From assembly GCA_937975235.1 (NCBI GenBank), contig CALJUZ010000106.1:1-64000 (forward strand): DNA of 64,000 nucleotides, written 5' to 3'. The stretch comes from CALJUZ01 sp003387805. Its GTDB lineage: Bacteria > Bacillota > Limnochordia > Limnochordales > ZCTH02-B6. This document shows positions 19,410 through 28,342 of the stretch, in pieces; the first letter of the stretch is position 1; every line of letters begins with the position of its first letter. Position numbers and translations under genes: made by a program. The notes under the pieces are model-generated. The model had not been told where the DNA came from and made no database searches. It saw nothing but the letters and a program-made list of their open reading frames with translations.

Positions 19410-19748
19410 TCAGTCCGCCGCCCGGCTCTCGGGACCTACCGAATCGGCCACCCACTGAATGTAGTCCGCGTTGCCCCCGACCACGTCAAAGGCCGTAACG
19501 CACGGCACGGAGTACGAGTGCAGTTCCCGCACCGCGGCGGTCAGTTCGGGCAGCATGTCGCGGGTGCTTTTCAGCAGCAACAGCGTCTCGCCGTCTTCGA
19601 CGACTTTTCCTTCCCAGCGGTAGACGGAGTGAATGGCCGGCACGATGTTGGCGCAGGCGGCCAGCCGCTTCTCCACCAGCGCGCGGCCGATGCGGCGCGC
19701 TTCCTCCTCGCCGGCCGTGGTGACGTAGACGAGAATCGCGTCGCTCAT
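19410..19748 (-). CDS. cutA: Divalent-cation tolerance protein CutA
   Basis: 112 residues, usual length; trimeric ferredoxin-like fold. Conserved segments: ILVYVTTAGEEEARRIGRALVEKRLAACANIVP, SVYRWEGKVVEDGETLLLLKS, and YSVPCVTAFDVVGGNADYIQWV. Linked to copper and divalent-metal tolerance in E. coli; its biochemical role is still debated. The ATG at 19748 is spaced correctly from GAGAGGTGG; the GTG at 19760 is too close to the AAGGAG. Downstream of citrate synthase on the same strand after a terminator-like hairpin. Confidence 0.94.
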   Translation of the reverse strand: MSDAILVYVTTAGEEEARRIGRALVEKRLAACANIVPAIHSVYRWEGKVVEDGETLLLLKSTRDMLPELTAAVRELHSYSVPCVTAFDVVGGNADYIQWVADSVGPESRAAD

Positions 19749-19778
19749 GCAAGCCGCCACCTCTCCTTAAGAAGATGC

Positions 19779-19809
19779 AAAAGCGGCGCCGCCCGGCGGA
19801 CGGCGCCGC
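19779..19809 (-). terminator. Terminator after citrate synthase
   Basis: Read on the minus strand, GCGGCGCCG pairs with CGGCGCCGC over a 9-base loop and is followed by TTTT. Confidence 0.72.
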
Positions 19810-19829
19810 GAAAAGCACAACCGCTCTCC

Positions 19830-20951
19830 TCAGCGCTGATCGACAGGCACGAAGGTCTGGTCCCGCGGCCCGACGTACTCGGCCCGCGGCCGGATGAGGC
19901 GGTTGTCGTCCAGCTGTTCGAGAATGTGGGCCGTCCAGCCCGACACGCGGCTGAAGGCGAAAATGGGCGTGAACAGCTCCATGGGAATGCCCAGCATGTA
20001 GTACGTGGACGCGGAGTAAAAGTCCACGTTGGGATACAGGCCTTTCTTCTCGTACATCAGCTGCTCCAGGCGGCGGGACATCTCGTACCACTTGGTCTCG
20101 CCCCGCTTTTCGCCCAGCTGCTGCGAGAACCGGCGCAAATAGTCGGCCCGCGGGTCGCCGGTCTTGTAGACGCGGTGGCCGAAGCCCATAATGCGCTCTT
20201 TGCGTTCCAGCGCCGCCTCCAGCCACTCGTCAACCCGGTCCGCTTCGCCGATGGCCAGCAACGTGCGCATAACCTGCTCGTTGGCGCCGCCGTGCAGGGG
20301 GCCTTTGAGCGCGCCGATGGCCGCGGTGACGGCCGAGTACACGTCAGACAGCGTCGACGTCACCACCCGCGCCGTAAACGTGGACGCGTTCAGCTCGTGG
20401 TCCGCGTGCAAAATCAGCGCGGCGTCGAAAATTTCCGCGTCCATCCGATCCGGTTCGCGGCCGTGCAGCATGTACAGGAAGTTGGCCGCCAGGCCCAGCT
20501 CCGGCTTGGGCGGCACCGGGTCCTTGCCCTCGCGCAGGCGGCCGTTGTAGGCCACGATGACGGGCACCTTGGCCAAAAGGCGCGCCGCCTTGCGTCGGTT
20601 GGCCTCGCGATCCTGCACCGACGTGTCCGGGTCGAACAGCCCCAGCGCCGACACCGCCGTGCGCAGCACCGCCATGGGCTCCGCGTCTTTCGGGCTGGCC
20701 TTGAGGAAGTCCACCAGCTGTTCGGGCAGGGCGGCTTCCGCCGCGAGCTGTTCCTTGAACCGCTCCAGCTCGGCGGCCGCCGGCAGCTGACCGTTCCAGA
20801 GCAAATACACGACTTCCTCGAAGGTCGCCTTGCCGACCAGCTCGCTTATGTCATAGCCGCGGTACACCAGCTGTCGCTTTTGACCGTCGATAAAGCAAAT
20901 TTCCGAGCGCAGCGCGACAATGTCTTCAAGTCCGGCTTTAAAGGTCGACAT
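19830..20951 (-). CDS. Citrate synthase
   Basis: 373 residues, matching the short dimeric citrate synthase type of Gram-positive bacteria and archaea. Condenses oxaloacetate and acetyl-CoA. Conserved: RGYDISEL, LILHADHELNASTF (active-site His), GALKGPLHGGANE (active-site His), MGFGHRVYK, and PNVDFYSA (catalytic Asp). 2-methylcitrate synthase is a possible alternative within this family. AGGAGT upstream of the ATG. No other TCA-cycle gene is adjacent; it follows sufB after a terminator. Confidence 0.94.
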   Translation of the reverse strand: MSTFKAGLEDIVALRSEICFIDGQKRQLVYRGYDISELVGKATFEEVVYLLWNGQLPAAAELERFKEQLAAEAALPEQLVDFLKASPKDAEPMAVLRTAVSALGLFDPDTSVQDREANRRKAARLLAKVPVIVAYNGRLREGKDPVPPKPELGLAANFLYMLHGREPDRMDAEIFDAALILHADHELNASTFTARVVTSTLSDVYSAVTAAIGALKGPLHGGANEQVMRTLLAIGEADRVDEWLEAALERKERIMGFGHRVYKTGDPRADYLRRFSQQLGEKRGETKWYEMSRRLEQLMYEKKGLYPNVDFYSASTYYMLGIPMELFTPIFAFSRVSGWTAHILEQLDDNRLIRPRAEYVGPRDQTFVPVDQR

Positions 20952-21049
20952 TCCCCCAAACTCCTTTCCGAAGCCGACTCAGAAATTGGTACCGCTCCCA
21001 ATTTTCTTTAAAGACGCGTCGTTTCCTGTTTCACCTCCTGGCGCACGGC

Positions 21050-21077
21050 AAAAAAAGGGCCGGACGAATGCCGGCCC
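21050..21077 (-). terminator. Intrinsic terminator after sufB
   Basis: On the minus strand GGGCCGG pairs with CCGGCCC and is followed by TTTTTTT. It separates sufB from citrate synthase. Confidence 0.85.
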
Positions 21078-21100
21078 CAGGTATGCTGCGGCGGGCGCCC

Positions 21101-22501
21101 TCAGCCCACCGATCCTTCCATTTCGAGCTGGATGAGGCGGTTCAGCTCCACCGCGTACTCCATGGGGAGCTCCTTGGTGAACGGTTCGAGGAAGCCCTGG
21201 ACGACCATCATGGTCGCCTCGTCCTCGCTGAGACCGCGGCTCATCAGGTAGAACAGCTGGTCTTCCGCCACCTTGCTGATGGTGGCCTCGTGCTCCACGG
21301 CCACGTCCTCGTGCAGAATGTCCATGTACGGAATGGTTTCCGCCTTGGAACGGTCGTCGAACAGCAGCGCGTCGCAGTCCACCTTGCTGCGGGAGCCCTT
21401 GGCGTTGGGGTTGATCCGGATGAGCCCGCGGTAGGTGGTCGCGCCGCCGCCCTTGGAAATGGACTTCGACGTCACGATGGACGACGTGTTGGGCGCGTTG
21501 TGCACGATCTTCGCCCCGGCGTCCTGGTGCTGGCCTTTGCCCGCGAAGGCGATGGACAGCACTTCGCCGCGGGCGCCTTCGCCCATGAGGAAGATGGCCG
21601 GATACTTCATCGTCGTCTTGCTGCCGATGTTGCCGTCCACCCATTCCATGGTCGCGCCTTCATAGGCCACGGCCCGCTTGGTCACCAGGTTGTACACGTT
21701 GTTGGACCAGTTCTGGATGGTGGTGTAGCGGACGCGGCTGTTCTTCAGCGCGATGATTTCCACCACCGCCGCGTGCAAAGAGTCCGAGCTGTAAATGGGC
21801 GCCGTGCAGCCTTCCACGTAGTGGACGAAGCTGCCTTCATCGGCGATGATGAGCGTGCGCTCGAACTGGCCCATGTTTTCCGCGTTGATGCGGAAGTAGG
21901 CCTGCAGCGGAATTTCCACCTTCACGCCCGGCGGCACGTAGATGAAGGAGCCGCCGCTCCACACCGCCGAGTTCAGCGCGGCGAACTTGTTGTCGCTGGG
22001 CGGCACCACGGTGCCGAAGTACTTTTTGACGATGTCCGGGTGCTCCTTGAGGCCCGAGTCCATGTCCAGGAAGATGACGCCCTGCTGGGCCAGATCCTCC
22101 CGCATGCTGTGGTAGACCACTTCGGACTCGTACTGCGCCGACACGCCGGCGAGGAACTTTTGCTCGGCCTCCGGAATGCCCAGGCGGTCAAAGGTTTCCT
22201 TAATGTACTCCGGCACTTCGTCCCACGTGCGGCCCTTGCGCTCCGCGGGGCGCACGTAGTAGTGAATGTTGTCCAGGTCGACGCCGGACAAGTCCGCGCC
22301 CCAGGTGGGCATGGGCTTCTTGAAAAATGTCTCCAGAGCCTTCAGGCGAAAGTCCGTCATCCAGCCCGGTTCGCCCTTCATCTCGGAGATTTCGACAACG
22401 AGTTCACGCGTCAGGCCTTTTCCGGATTTGAAAACGTACGCCTCCGGATCCTTAAACCCGTACTTATATTCCTGATCAATATCGATAACGGGCTTAGCCA
22501 C
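21101..22501 (-). CDS. sufB: Fe-S cluster assembly scaffold protein SufB
   Basis: 466 residues, standard for SufB. With SufC and SufD it forms the scaffold for new Fe-S clusters. Conserved features include [60 protein letters not shown], the C-terminal [20 protein letters not shown] and [21 protein letters not shown]. The GTG at 22501 follows GAGGGGGG; an ATG at 22531 would lie at or before the predicted transcription start. sufC, sufD, sufS and sufU are not adjacent: upstream is divergent mraZ, downstream a terminator. Confidence 0.95.
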   Translation of the reverse strand: MAKPVIDIDQEYKYGFKDPEAYVFKSGKGLTRELVVEISEMKGEPGWMTDFRLKALETFFKKPMPTWGADLSGVDLDNIHYYVRPAERKGRTWDEVPEYIKETFDRLGIPEAEQKFLAGVSAQYESEVVYHSMREDLAQQGVIFLDMDSGLKEHPDIVKKYFGTVVPPSDNKFAALNSAVWSGGSFIYVPPGVKVEIPLQAYFRINAENMGQFERTLIIADEGSFVHYVEGCTAPIYSSDSLHAAVVEIIALKNSRVRYTTIQNWSNNVYNLVTKRAVAYEGATMEWVDGNIGSKTTMKYPAIFLMGEGARGEVLSIAFAGKGQHQDAGAKIVHNAPNTSSIVTSKSISKGGGATTYRGLIRINPNAKGSRSKVDCDALLFDDRSKAETIPYMDILHEDVAVEHEATISKVAEDQLFYLMSRGLSEDEATMMVVQGFLEPFTKELPMEYAVELNRLIQLEMEGSVG

Positions 22502-22536
22502 CGCTTGTTCCCCCCTCGTGAAGTCATCCATTCCTT

Positions 22537-22564
22537 ATTATACCGTACGCCTGCGCCGGCGCAA
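22537..22564 (-). promoter_or_regulatory. Sigma-A promoter of sufB
   Basis: On the minus strand, TTGCGC (22564-22559), 16-base spacer, perfect TATAAT (22542-22537). Transcription would begin near 22530, which supports the GTG start of sufB at 22501. Confidence 0.72.
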
Positions 22565-22652
22565 GCAAAGGGCCGGTTTTTGGCGGCCGCCCGAAAAAAA
22601 TGCGCTCGGGTGGGAGGAGTTGGGGAGTTTTCCCCGAACTAGCGCAGTACTG

Positions 22653-22687
22653 GTGGGGCAAAGTGGGTCAAAGTGGGGGAGACTGGG
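22653..22687 (+). promoter_or_regulatory. MraZ operator: four direct repeats at 10-bp spacing
   Basis: GTGGG occurs at 22653, 22663 and 22673, with CTGGG at 22683, giving four boxes in exact 10-bp phase immediately before the mraZ GTG at 22691. This is the known architecture of MraZ boxes (TGGGN with 5-base spacers), through which MraZ represses its own dcw operon. I cannot place the core promoter with confidence; the boxes probably overlap its downstream part. Confidence 0.88.
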
Positions 22688-22690
22688 GCC

Positions 22691-23122
22691 GTGTTCCTCG
22701 GCGAATTTCAGCACACGCTGGACGACAAAGGCCGCCTGACCATCCCCGCCAGGTTCCGGGAAGGGCTGGGCCAGCGGTTCATCGTCACCAGGGGACTGGA
22801 CAGCTGCCTGTTCGCGTACCCGCTGTCCGAGTGGCAAGTGCTGGAGTCGCGCCTGAAGCAGCTGCCCCTGACCAAGGCCGACGCCCGGGCGTTCGTGCGG
22901 TTTTTGTTTTCGGGCGCCGCCGAGGCGGAGCTGGACAAGCAGGGCCGGATCATGCTTCCCCAGACCCTGCGGGCCCACGCCCGGCTGGACAAAGACGCGG
23001 TCGTCATCGGCGTCTCGAATCGTGTGGAAATTTGGGCCAAAGAAGTTTGGGACGGATACGTCCAGCAGGCCGAGGGCTCTTTCGAAGACATCGCGGAAAA
23101 TCTGGAAGGGCTCGGCCTGTAG
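22691..23122 (+). CDS. mraZ: Transcriptional regulator MraZ
   Basis: 143 residues, exactly the family length. Two SpoVT/AbrB-like halves are visible, each with the DxxGR signature: [14 protein letters not shown] (about 11-24) and [14 protein letters not shown] (about 80-93). It forms a ring and represses the dcw cluster by binding TGGG repeats, four of which lie directly upstream. The GTG start gives the conserved N-terminus [15 protein letters not shown]. Confidence 0.97.
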   Translation: MFLGEFQHTLDDKGRLTIPARFREGLGQRFIVTRGLDSCLFAYPLSEWQVLESRLKQLPLTKADARAFVRFLFSGAAEAELDKQGRIMLPQTLRAHARLDKDAVVIGVSNRVEIWAKEVWDGYVQQAEGSFEDIAENLEGLGL

Positions 23123-23132
23123 GAGGAAACCG

Positions 23133-24095
23133 ATGGCAGAGTTCGAGCACGTCCCGGTCATGCTCCATGAAGTGCTGCGGCTTTTGGACCCGCAGCCCGG
23201 CCAGATTTTCGTCGACGGCACCGTGGGCGGCGGCGGCCACGCGCTCCGCATCGCCCGCGCCGTCACGCCGGGCGGGCGCCTCATCGCCATCGACCGGGAC
23301 GCGTCGGCCCTCGAACGAGCAAAATCGACATTGTCAGACTTCAGGGACGCGGTCACTTTCGTGCACGACGATTTCCGCCATTTGCGCCGCATTTTGGCGG
23401 ATCTGGGCGTGAGCGGCGTGCACGGCGTGCTGCTGGACCTGGGCGTGTCGTCGTTCCAGCTGGACGAGCCTCGGCGCGGCTTCACGTACCGCTTCGACGC
23501 CCCGCTGGACATGCGCATGGACACGCGCTCCCGGGTGACGGCTGCTGATCTTGTCAATTCTCTGTCATTTGACGAGTTGACTCGCATTTTTCGAGAGTAC
23601 GGCGAGGAACGCTGGGCCCGGCGCATCGCCCGCGAAATCGTGCGCCGCCGGGAGAGGGAGCCGTTCATCACCACCGGACAACTGGTGGAAGCGGTGAAAG
23701 ACGCGATTCCCGCCCCGGCCCGGCGCCGGGGCCCGCACCCGGCCAAACGCACGTTTCAAGCGCTGCGCATCGCCGTCAACGACGAGCTGGCCGCCGTGCG
23801 GGAGGGGCTGGAGGCCGCGATCGACGCGCTGCTTCCCGGCGGGCGCGTCGCGGTCATCAGTTTTCATTCGCTGGAGGATCGCATCGTCAAGCAGACGTTC
23901 GCCCGGCTGTCGCAAGGATGCCAATGCCCGCCCGACGTGCCCGTCTGCCGGTGCGGCAAAAAGCCCTTGCTGCGCATCCTGACCCGCAAGGCCGTGGTGC
24001 CGGGGGCCGCGGAGCTGGAGAAAAATCCACGGGCGCGCAGCGCCCGGCTCCGGGTCGCCGAGCGCACCGGTCTAGGCCGCGAGGGAGGAGAATAA
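23133..24095 (+). CDS. rsmH: 16S rRNA (cytosine1402-N4)-methyltransferase RsmH
   Basis: 320 residues. SAM-dependent enzyme methylating N4 of C1402 in the ribosomal P site. Conserved EHVPVMLHEVLRLLDPQ, FVDGTVGGGGHA (SAM-binding), LLDLGVSSFQLD, RGFTYRFDAPLDMRMD, KRTFQALRIAVNDEL and VISFHSLEDRIVK. An intervening CQCPPDVPVCRCG segment is typical. Start fixed by AGGAGG 6 bases upstream; 10 bases after mraZ. Confidence 0.97.
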   Translation: MAEFEHVPVMLHEVLRLLDPQPGQIFVDGTVGGGGHALRIARAVTPGGRLIAIDRDASALERAKSTLSDFRDAVTFVHDDFRHLRRILADLGVSGVHGVLLDLGVSSFQLDEPRRGFTYRFDAPLDMRMDTRSRVTAADLVNSLSFDELTRIFREYGEERWARRIAREIVRRREREPFITTGQLVEAVKDAIPAPARRRGPHPAKRTFQALRIAVNDELAAVREGLEAAIDALLPGGRVAVISFHSLEDRIVKQTFARLSQGCQCPPDVPVCRCGKKPLLRILTRKAVVPGAAELEKNPRARSARLRVAERTGLGREGGE

Positions 24096-24097
24096 CC

Positions 24098-24586
24098 TTG
24101 GTACCGGCTCTGAAATCCGACGTTTACGAAATGCCGCCGCTGAAGCCCCGGCCCGAAACCGTCACCGTGCGGGTGCGGCGGCCTTCCGTCAGCCCCTTTG
24201 TCGTGGTGCCGCTGGTGGGCCTGCTGCTGCTGGCCGCCGGCGCGGGATTCGTCGCGCTGCGGGTGCAGGTGATGGCCCTCGGCTACGAGCTGGCGGACGC
24301 CAAGCAGGAGCTGGCGCGGGTGCAGCAGGAGCACACCCGCCTGGCGGTGGCGGTGGCCCAAAGCCGCTCGCTGGAACGGGTGGAGCAGCTGGCCCGCACC
24401 CGCCTGGGGATGGTGGAGCCGGAGCCTGCCGCGGTGGTCGTCGTCGCATCCCCGGACGGGTGGACGGCGCCGCCGGCCGGCGGCGCCGCGGTGGCCGCCG
24501 CGTCGCCGCTGGCCGCCTTCGGCGAATGGCTGCACGCGCGCATCAGCAGCACCGCGGAAGCCGGCGGGAGGGACCCGGGGCGCTGA
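24098..24586 (+). CDS. ftsL: FtsL-like cell division protein
   Basis: 162 residues. A short cytoplasmic tail, one membrane helix (about 35-60), then a coiled-coil/leucine-zipper-like stretch (about 62-105, ELADAKQELARVQQEH) and a LARTRLGMVEPEP motif typical of FtsL/DivIC proteins, ending in a low-complexity Ala-rich tail. FtsL forms a complex with FtsB/DivIC and FtsQ to control septal synthesis. TTG start two bases after the rsmH stop with GGAGGAG upstream. Sequence is poorly conserved; the assignment rests on topology and position. Confidence 0.82.
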   Translation: MVPALKSDVYEMPPLKPRPETVTVRVRRPSVSPFVVVPLVGLLLLAAGAGFVALRVQVMALGYELADAKQELARVQQEHTRLAVAVAQSRSLERVEQLARTRLGMVEPEPAAVVVVASPDGWTAPPAGGAAVAAASPLAAFGEWLHARISSTAEAGGRDPGR

Positions 24587-24658
24587 CGGCCCGCAGCCGG
24601 GCCGGCTTTTCACCGGGCCGGCGGACGCGGGCTTCGGCGGCGCGGAGGAGGGAATCCT

Positions 24659-26770
24659 TTGGCCGGGCGCAGCCGGCTGCCCCACGCTTCGGTCCGGGCC
24701 CGCATCGCGGTGTTGTTCCTCCTGGCTGCGGCCGCCGCGGCGGGACTGGCCGGGCGGCTGGCTTATGTGCAGATCTTGCGGCACCATCACTTCTCGTCGC
24801 TGGCTATGGAGCAGCGGCTGCGGGGCGTCCCCGCGGACCCGCTGCGCGGCCCGATTTTTGACCGGAATATGAACGAGCTGGCCGTCAGCGTCAGCTCGGA
24901 TGCGGTGTACGTGCGGCCGGCGGAAATCCCCGACGCGCGGGAGACCGCGGCGATTCTGGCCGCCATGCTGAGCCTGGACTACGACGACGTGCTGGAGCGG
25001 CTGCGCAGACCCCAGGCGGAGGTGTGGATCAAGCGCCGGGCCAGCGCGGACGAAGCCCGGGCCGTGCTGGAAGCGGGCTTGCCCGGCGTGTACCTGGCCC
25101 AGCGCACCGCCCGTCTGTATCCGTTCGACGGCCTGGCCGCCCACGTCTTGGGCATCGTGGGCGTCGACAACCAAGGGCTTGAAGGGCTGGAGCTGTACTA
25201 CGACGACGTGCTGCGGGGCACGCCGGGACGGGTCGTGTCCGAGCGGGATGCGGCGGGCCGCGTCATTCCCATCGGGCGGACCGACTACGTGCCGCCGGTG
25301 GACGGGCGGGGCCTGGTCCTGACCATCGACGCGGCCATTCAGGCGGCGGCCGAGCGCGAGCTGGCCCGCGCGTGCATCGCGACGCTGTCGGAGTACTGCG
25401 CGACCATCTGGATGGACCCGAGAAACGGGCACATCCTGGCCATGGCGCTGTATCCCGGGTTCAACCCCAACGTCCCCGGCGACTATCCCGCGTCGGTGCG
25501 GCGCAACCGCATCGTCACCGACCAGTTCGAGCCGGGCTCGACGTTCAAGATCGTCACCGCCGCCGCGGCGCTGGAAGAAGGCGTGGTCGCGCCCGACGAA
25601 CACTTTTTCGACGCCGGCTACATCGAAATCGGCGGCGGGCGCGTGCACTGCTGGCGGGGCGGCGGCCACGGCAGCCTCACCTTCGCGGAGGCGGTAGCCC
25701 ACTCGTGCAACCCCGTGTTCGCCGAGCTGGGCGGCCTGCGGCTGGGACCCGAGGGGTTTTACCCGTACGTGCGGGCGTTCGGCTTCGGCCAGCGCCTGGG
25801 CATCGACTACCCGGGCGAGGCCGGGGGCATCGTGCCCGTGCCGGGCCGGCTGGCCCACGGCGAGATCTTGCAGTGGGCCAACGTGGGCTTCGGCCAGGGC
25901 ATCGCGGTGAGCCCGCTGCAGCTGGTGACGGCCCTGGCGGCCATCGCCAACGGGGGCGTGCGCATGCAGCCGCAGCTGGTGCAGGGCATCTTCGACCCGG
26001 CCACGGGCCGCGTGACGCCGGTGCGCCCGCAGCCCGTGCACCGGGTGGTCAGCGAGGCCACGGCCCGCGTGTTTCTGGAGATGCTGCGGGAAGCGGTGGA
26101 GACGGGATCGGGAGCGGCCGCGGCCATTCCCGGCTACGCGGTCGGGGGCAAGACCGGCACGGCCCAAATCGCCGAAGGCGGCGTCTACACGGAAAAGCGC
26201 ATCGCCTCCTTCTCCGGCGTCGTGCCGGTGGACGATCCGCGGCTGGTGGGGCTGGTGGTCCTCTACGACCTGAAGCCGCGCCCGGCCTACGGCGGCGTGC
26301 ACGCGGCGCCGGTCTGGCGGGCCATCGCCGAAACGGCCCTGGAACGGCTGGGCGTGCCGCGCGGCGACTCCGTTCCCGATGAGGCGGAAACGGCGCTGGT
26401 GCGGGTGCCCAACGTGCAAAATCTGCCCGTGGCCGAGGCCGAGGCGGTGCTGCGGGCCGCGGGCCTGGTGCCCGCCTATGACGGGTCCGGCACGTACGTG
26501 CTGGACCAGACGCCGGTGCCCGGCGCGCGGGTGCCGGCCGGCACCGCGGTGGCCCTGGACTTTTGGGAGGTGCCCGACCACTGGCGCGGGCCCGCGACGG
26601 TGCCCGACGTCCGCGGCCTGACGCTGCGGCAGGCCGCGGAAACACTGGCCGACGCGGGGCTGGTGCTGGAGATCGACGGGGAAGGCCTGGCCGTGGACCA
26701 AAACCCGCCTCCGGGCGAAACGGTCATGCGCGGCAGCCGCGTGCGGGTGCGCTTTGCGCCGCCCGGGTGA
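24659..26770 (+). CDS. Class B penicillin-binding protein with two PASTA domains (PBP2B/SpoVD type)
   Basis: 703 residues. One membrane anchor (about 14-36), dimerisation domain (about 55-215), transpeptidase domain (about 240-560) with S294-TFK, S349-CN and a KTGTAQ motif near residue 498, and two C-terminal PASTA domains (about 580-640 and 645-702). It crosslinks peptidoglycan at the septum or, as SpoVD, in the spore cortex. Only one such gene is present here, whereas Bacillus has pbpB and spoVD in tandem, so it may serve both roles. TTG start after GGAGGAGGG. Confidence 0.95.
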   Translation: MAGRSRLPHASVRARIAVLFLLAAAAAAGLAGRLAYVQILRHHHFSSLAMEQRLRGVPADPLRGPIFDRNMNELAVSVSSDAVYVRPAEIPDARETAAILAAMLSLDYDDVLERLRRPQAEVWIKRRASADEARAVLEAGLPGVYLAQRTARLYPFDGLAAHVLGIVGVDNQGLEGLELYYDDVLRGTPGRVVSERDAAGRVIPIGRTDYVPPVDGRGLVLTIDAAIQAAAERELARACIATLSEYCATIWMDPRNGHILAMALYPGFNPNVPGDYPASVRRNRIVTDQFEPGSTFKIVTAAAALEEGVVAPDEHFFDAGYIEIGGGRVHCWRGGGHGSLTFAEAVAHSCNPVFAELGGLRLGPEGFYPYVRAFGFGQRLGIDYPGEAGGIVPVPGRLAHGEILQWANVGFGQGIAVSPLQLVTALAAIANGGVRMQPQLVQGIFDPATGRVTPVRPQPVHRVVSEATARVFLEMLREAVETGSGAAAAIPGYAVGGKTGTAQIAEGGVYTEKRIASFSGVVPVDDPRLVGLVVLYDLKPRPAYGGVHAAPVWRAIAETALERLGVPRGDSVPDEAETALVRVPNVQNLPVAEAEAVLRAAGLVPAYDGSGTYVLDQTPVPGARVPAGTAVALDFWEVPDHWRGPATVPDVRGLTLRQAAETLADAGLVLEIDGEGLAVDQNPPPGETVMRGSRVRVRFAPPG

Positions 26771-26842
26771 AAATAAAGGCGATCGCGGCAGGAAACGCTG
26801 AGGACGGTGCCGTATTCGCGGAGGAGCGCACGGGAGGTTTCC

Positions 26843-28342
26843 ATGGATTTACACGAGTTGCTGCAGCACTTGCCTCGTTTTGAAATCGTGCGGCCGGCGG
26901 CCGCCGGGCCCGTAGCCGGGCTGGCGTACGACTCGCGCGAAGTGCAGCCCGGGGACGTCTTCGTCTGCTGGAAAGGGCTGCGGCACGACGGTCACGACTA
27001 CGTCGCGGAGGCGTACCGCCGCGGCGCCGTGGCCGCGGTGGCCGAGCGGCCCGTACCCGGCGAGGGCGGCCTTGTGGTCGTGCCCGACGGCCGCGAGGCG
27101 CTGGCCCTGTTGTCCGCGGCGTTTTACGGCTTCCCGTCCCGCCGCCTGCGCCTCATCGGCGTCACCGGCACCAACGGCAAGACGACGACGACGCATCTCA
27201 TTAAAGCCGTTCTGGAACAGGCCGGGCACAAAGTGGGCCTCATCGGTACCATCCACCACCTGATCGGCAACGAGGTGCTCCAGCCGCACCGCACCACGCC
27301 GGAATCGCTGGATTTGCAGCGGCTGCTTTTTCAGATGGCCGAGCGCGGCATGGAGTACGCGGTGATGGAGGTGTCGTCCCACGCGGTGGTCCTTAAGCGC
27401 ACGCTGGGCGCCGAGTTCGACGTGGGCGTCTTTACGAACTTGTCCCTGGACCACCTGGATTTCCACGGCAGCCTGGACAACTACGCCGAGGCCAAGGCCC
27501 GCTTCTTCGAGGCGCTGGGCGCGGACGCGACCAAGCCCAACAAGGCCGCGATCATCAACATGGACGACGCGCGGGCGCCCCTCATGCGCGACCGCTCGCG
27601 GGTGCCGGTCATCGGCTACGGCATCGACACCGAGACCGACTGGACCGCCCGCAGCGTGCAGGTGCGCCCCGAAGGCGTCTCCTACGAAGCGAAGACGCCC
27701 GCGGGCGTGCTGTCGCTGCGGCTGCAGCTGACGGGCCGCTTCAACGTGTACAACTCCCTGGCCGCGGCCGCGGTGGGCCGGCACGAGGGCGTGCCGCTGC
27801 CCTTCATCCGCACCGCGTTGGAGCAGGTGCCGGGCATCCCGGGCCGGCTGGAACGCATCGACCGGGGCCAGCCCTTTACGGTGCTGGTGGACTACGCCCA
27901 CTCGCCGGACAGCCTGGAGAACGTGCTCAATACGTGCCGCTCCTTCGCCGCGGGCCGTGTCATCGTCGTCTTCGGCGCCGGAGGCGATCGGGACAAGGAA
28001 AAGCGCCCGTTTATGGGCGAAGTCGCCGCGCGCCTCGCGGATGTGGTCATCATTACTTCGGACAACCCCCGCAGCGAACGGCCCGAGGACATCGCCCGGC
28101 AGATCGAGGCGGGCGTGCTGCGGGCCGGCCAGCGGCCGGGCGGCTACGAGATCGTCATCGAGCGGCGGGACGCCATCCGCCGCGCCATCGAGGCGGCGCG
28201 CCCGGGGGACATCGTCCTCATCGCCGGCAAGGGCCACGAAACGACACAGGAGTTTCACGACCGCACCATTCACTTCGACGACCGGGAAGAGGCCGCTCGC
28301 GCACTGAAGGAGCGGTTCGGCGATGGATCCGCGGACGCTTGA
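26843..28342 (+). CDS. murE: UDP-MurNAc-tripeptide synthetase MurE (meso-DAP type)
   Basis: 499 residues. Adds the third stem-peptide residue. Mur ligase signature VTGTNGKTTTTHLI (about 107-120), lysine-bearing central domain, and C-terminal SDNPRSERPEDI. The DNPR motif is the known marker of meso-diaminopimelate specificity, so the wall is predicted to be A1-gamma type. ATG follows GGGAGG. Overlaps murF by 20 bases. Confidence 0.97.
   Translation: MDLHELLQHLPRFEIVRPAAAGPVAGLAYDSREVQPGDVFVCWKGLRHDGHDYVAEAYRRGAVAAVAERPVPGEGGLVVVPDGREALALLSAAFYGFPSRRLRLIGVTGTNGKTTTTHLIKAVLEQAGHKVGLIGTIHHLIGNEVLQPHRTTPESLDLQRLLFQMAERGMEYAVMEVSSHAVVLKRTLGAEFDVGVFTNLSLDHLDFHGSLDNYAEAKARFFEALGADATKPNKAAIINMDDARAPLMRDRSRVPVIGYGIDTETDWTARSVQVRPEGVSYEAKTPAGVLSLRLQLTGRFNVYNSLAAAAVGRHEGVPLPFIRTALEQVPGIPGRLERIDRGQPFTVLVDYAHSPDSLENVLNTCRSFAAGRVIVVFGAGGDRDKEKRPFMGEVAARLADVVIITSDNPRSERPEDIARQIEAGVLRAGQRPGGYEIVIERRDAIRRAIEAARPGDIVLIAGKGHETTQEFHDRTIHFDDREEAARALKERFGDGSADA

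Noticed and set aside
22653..22687. GTGGG repeats as a CRISPR or mobile-element repeat
   Set aside because: The 10-bp period, length and position fit an MraZ operator; there are no spacers or cas genes in the window.
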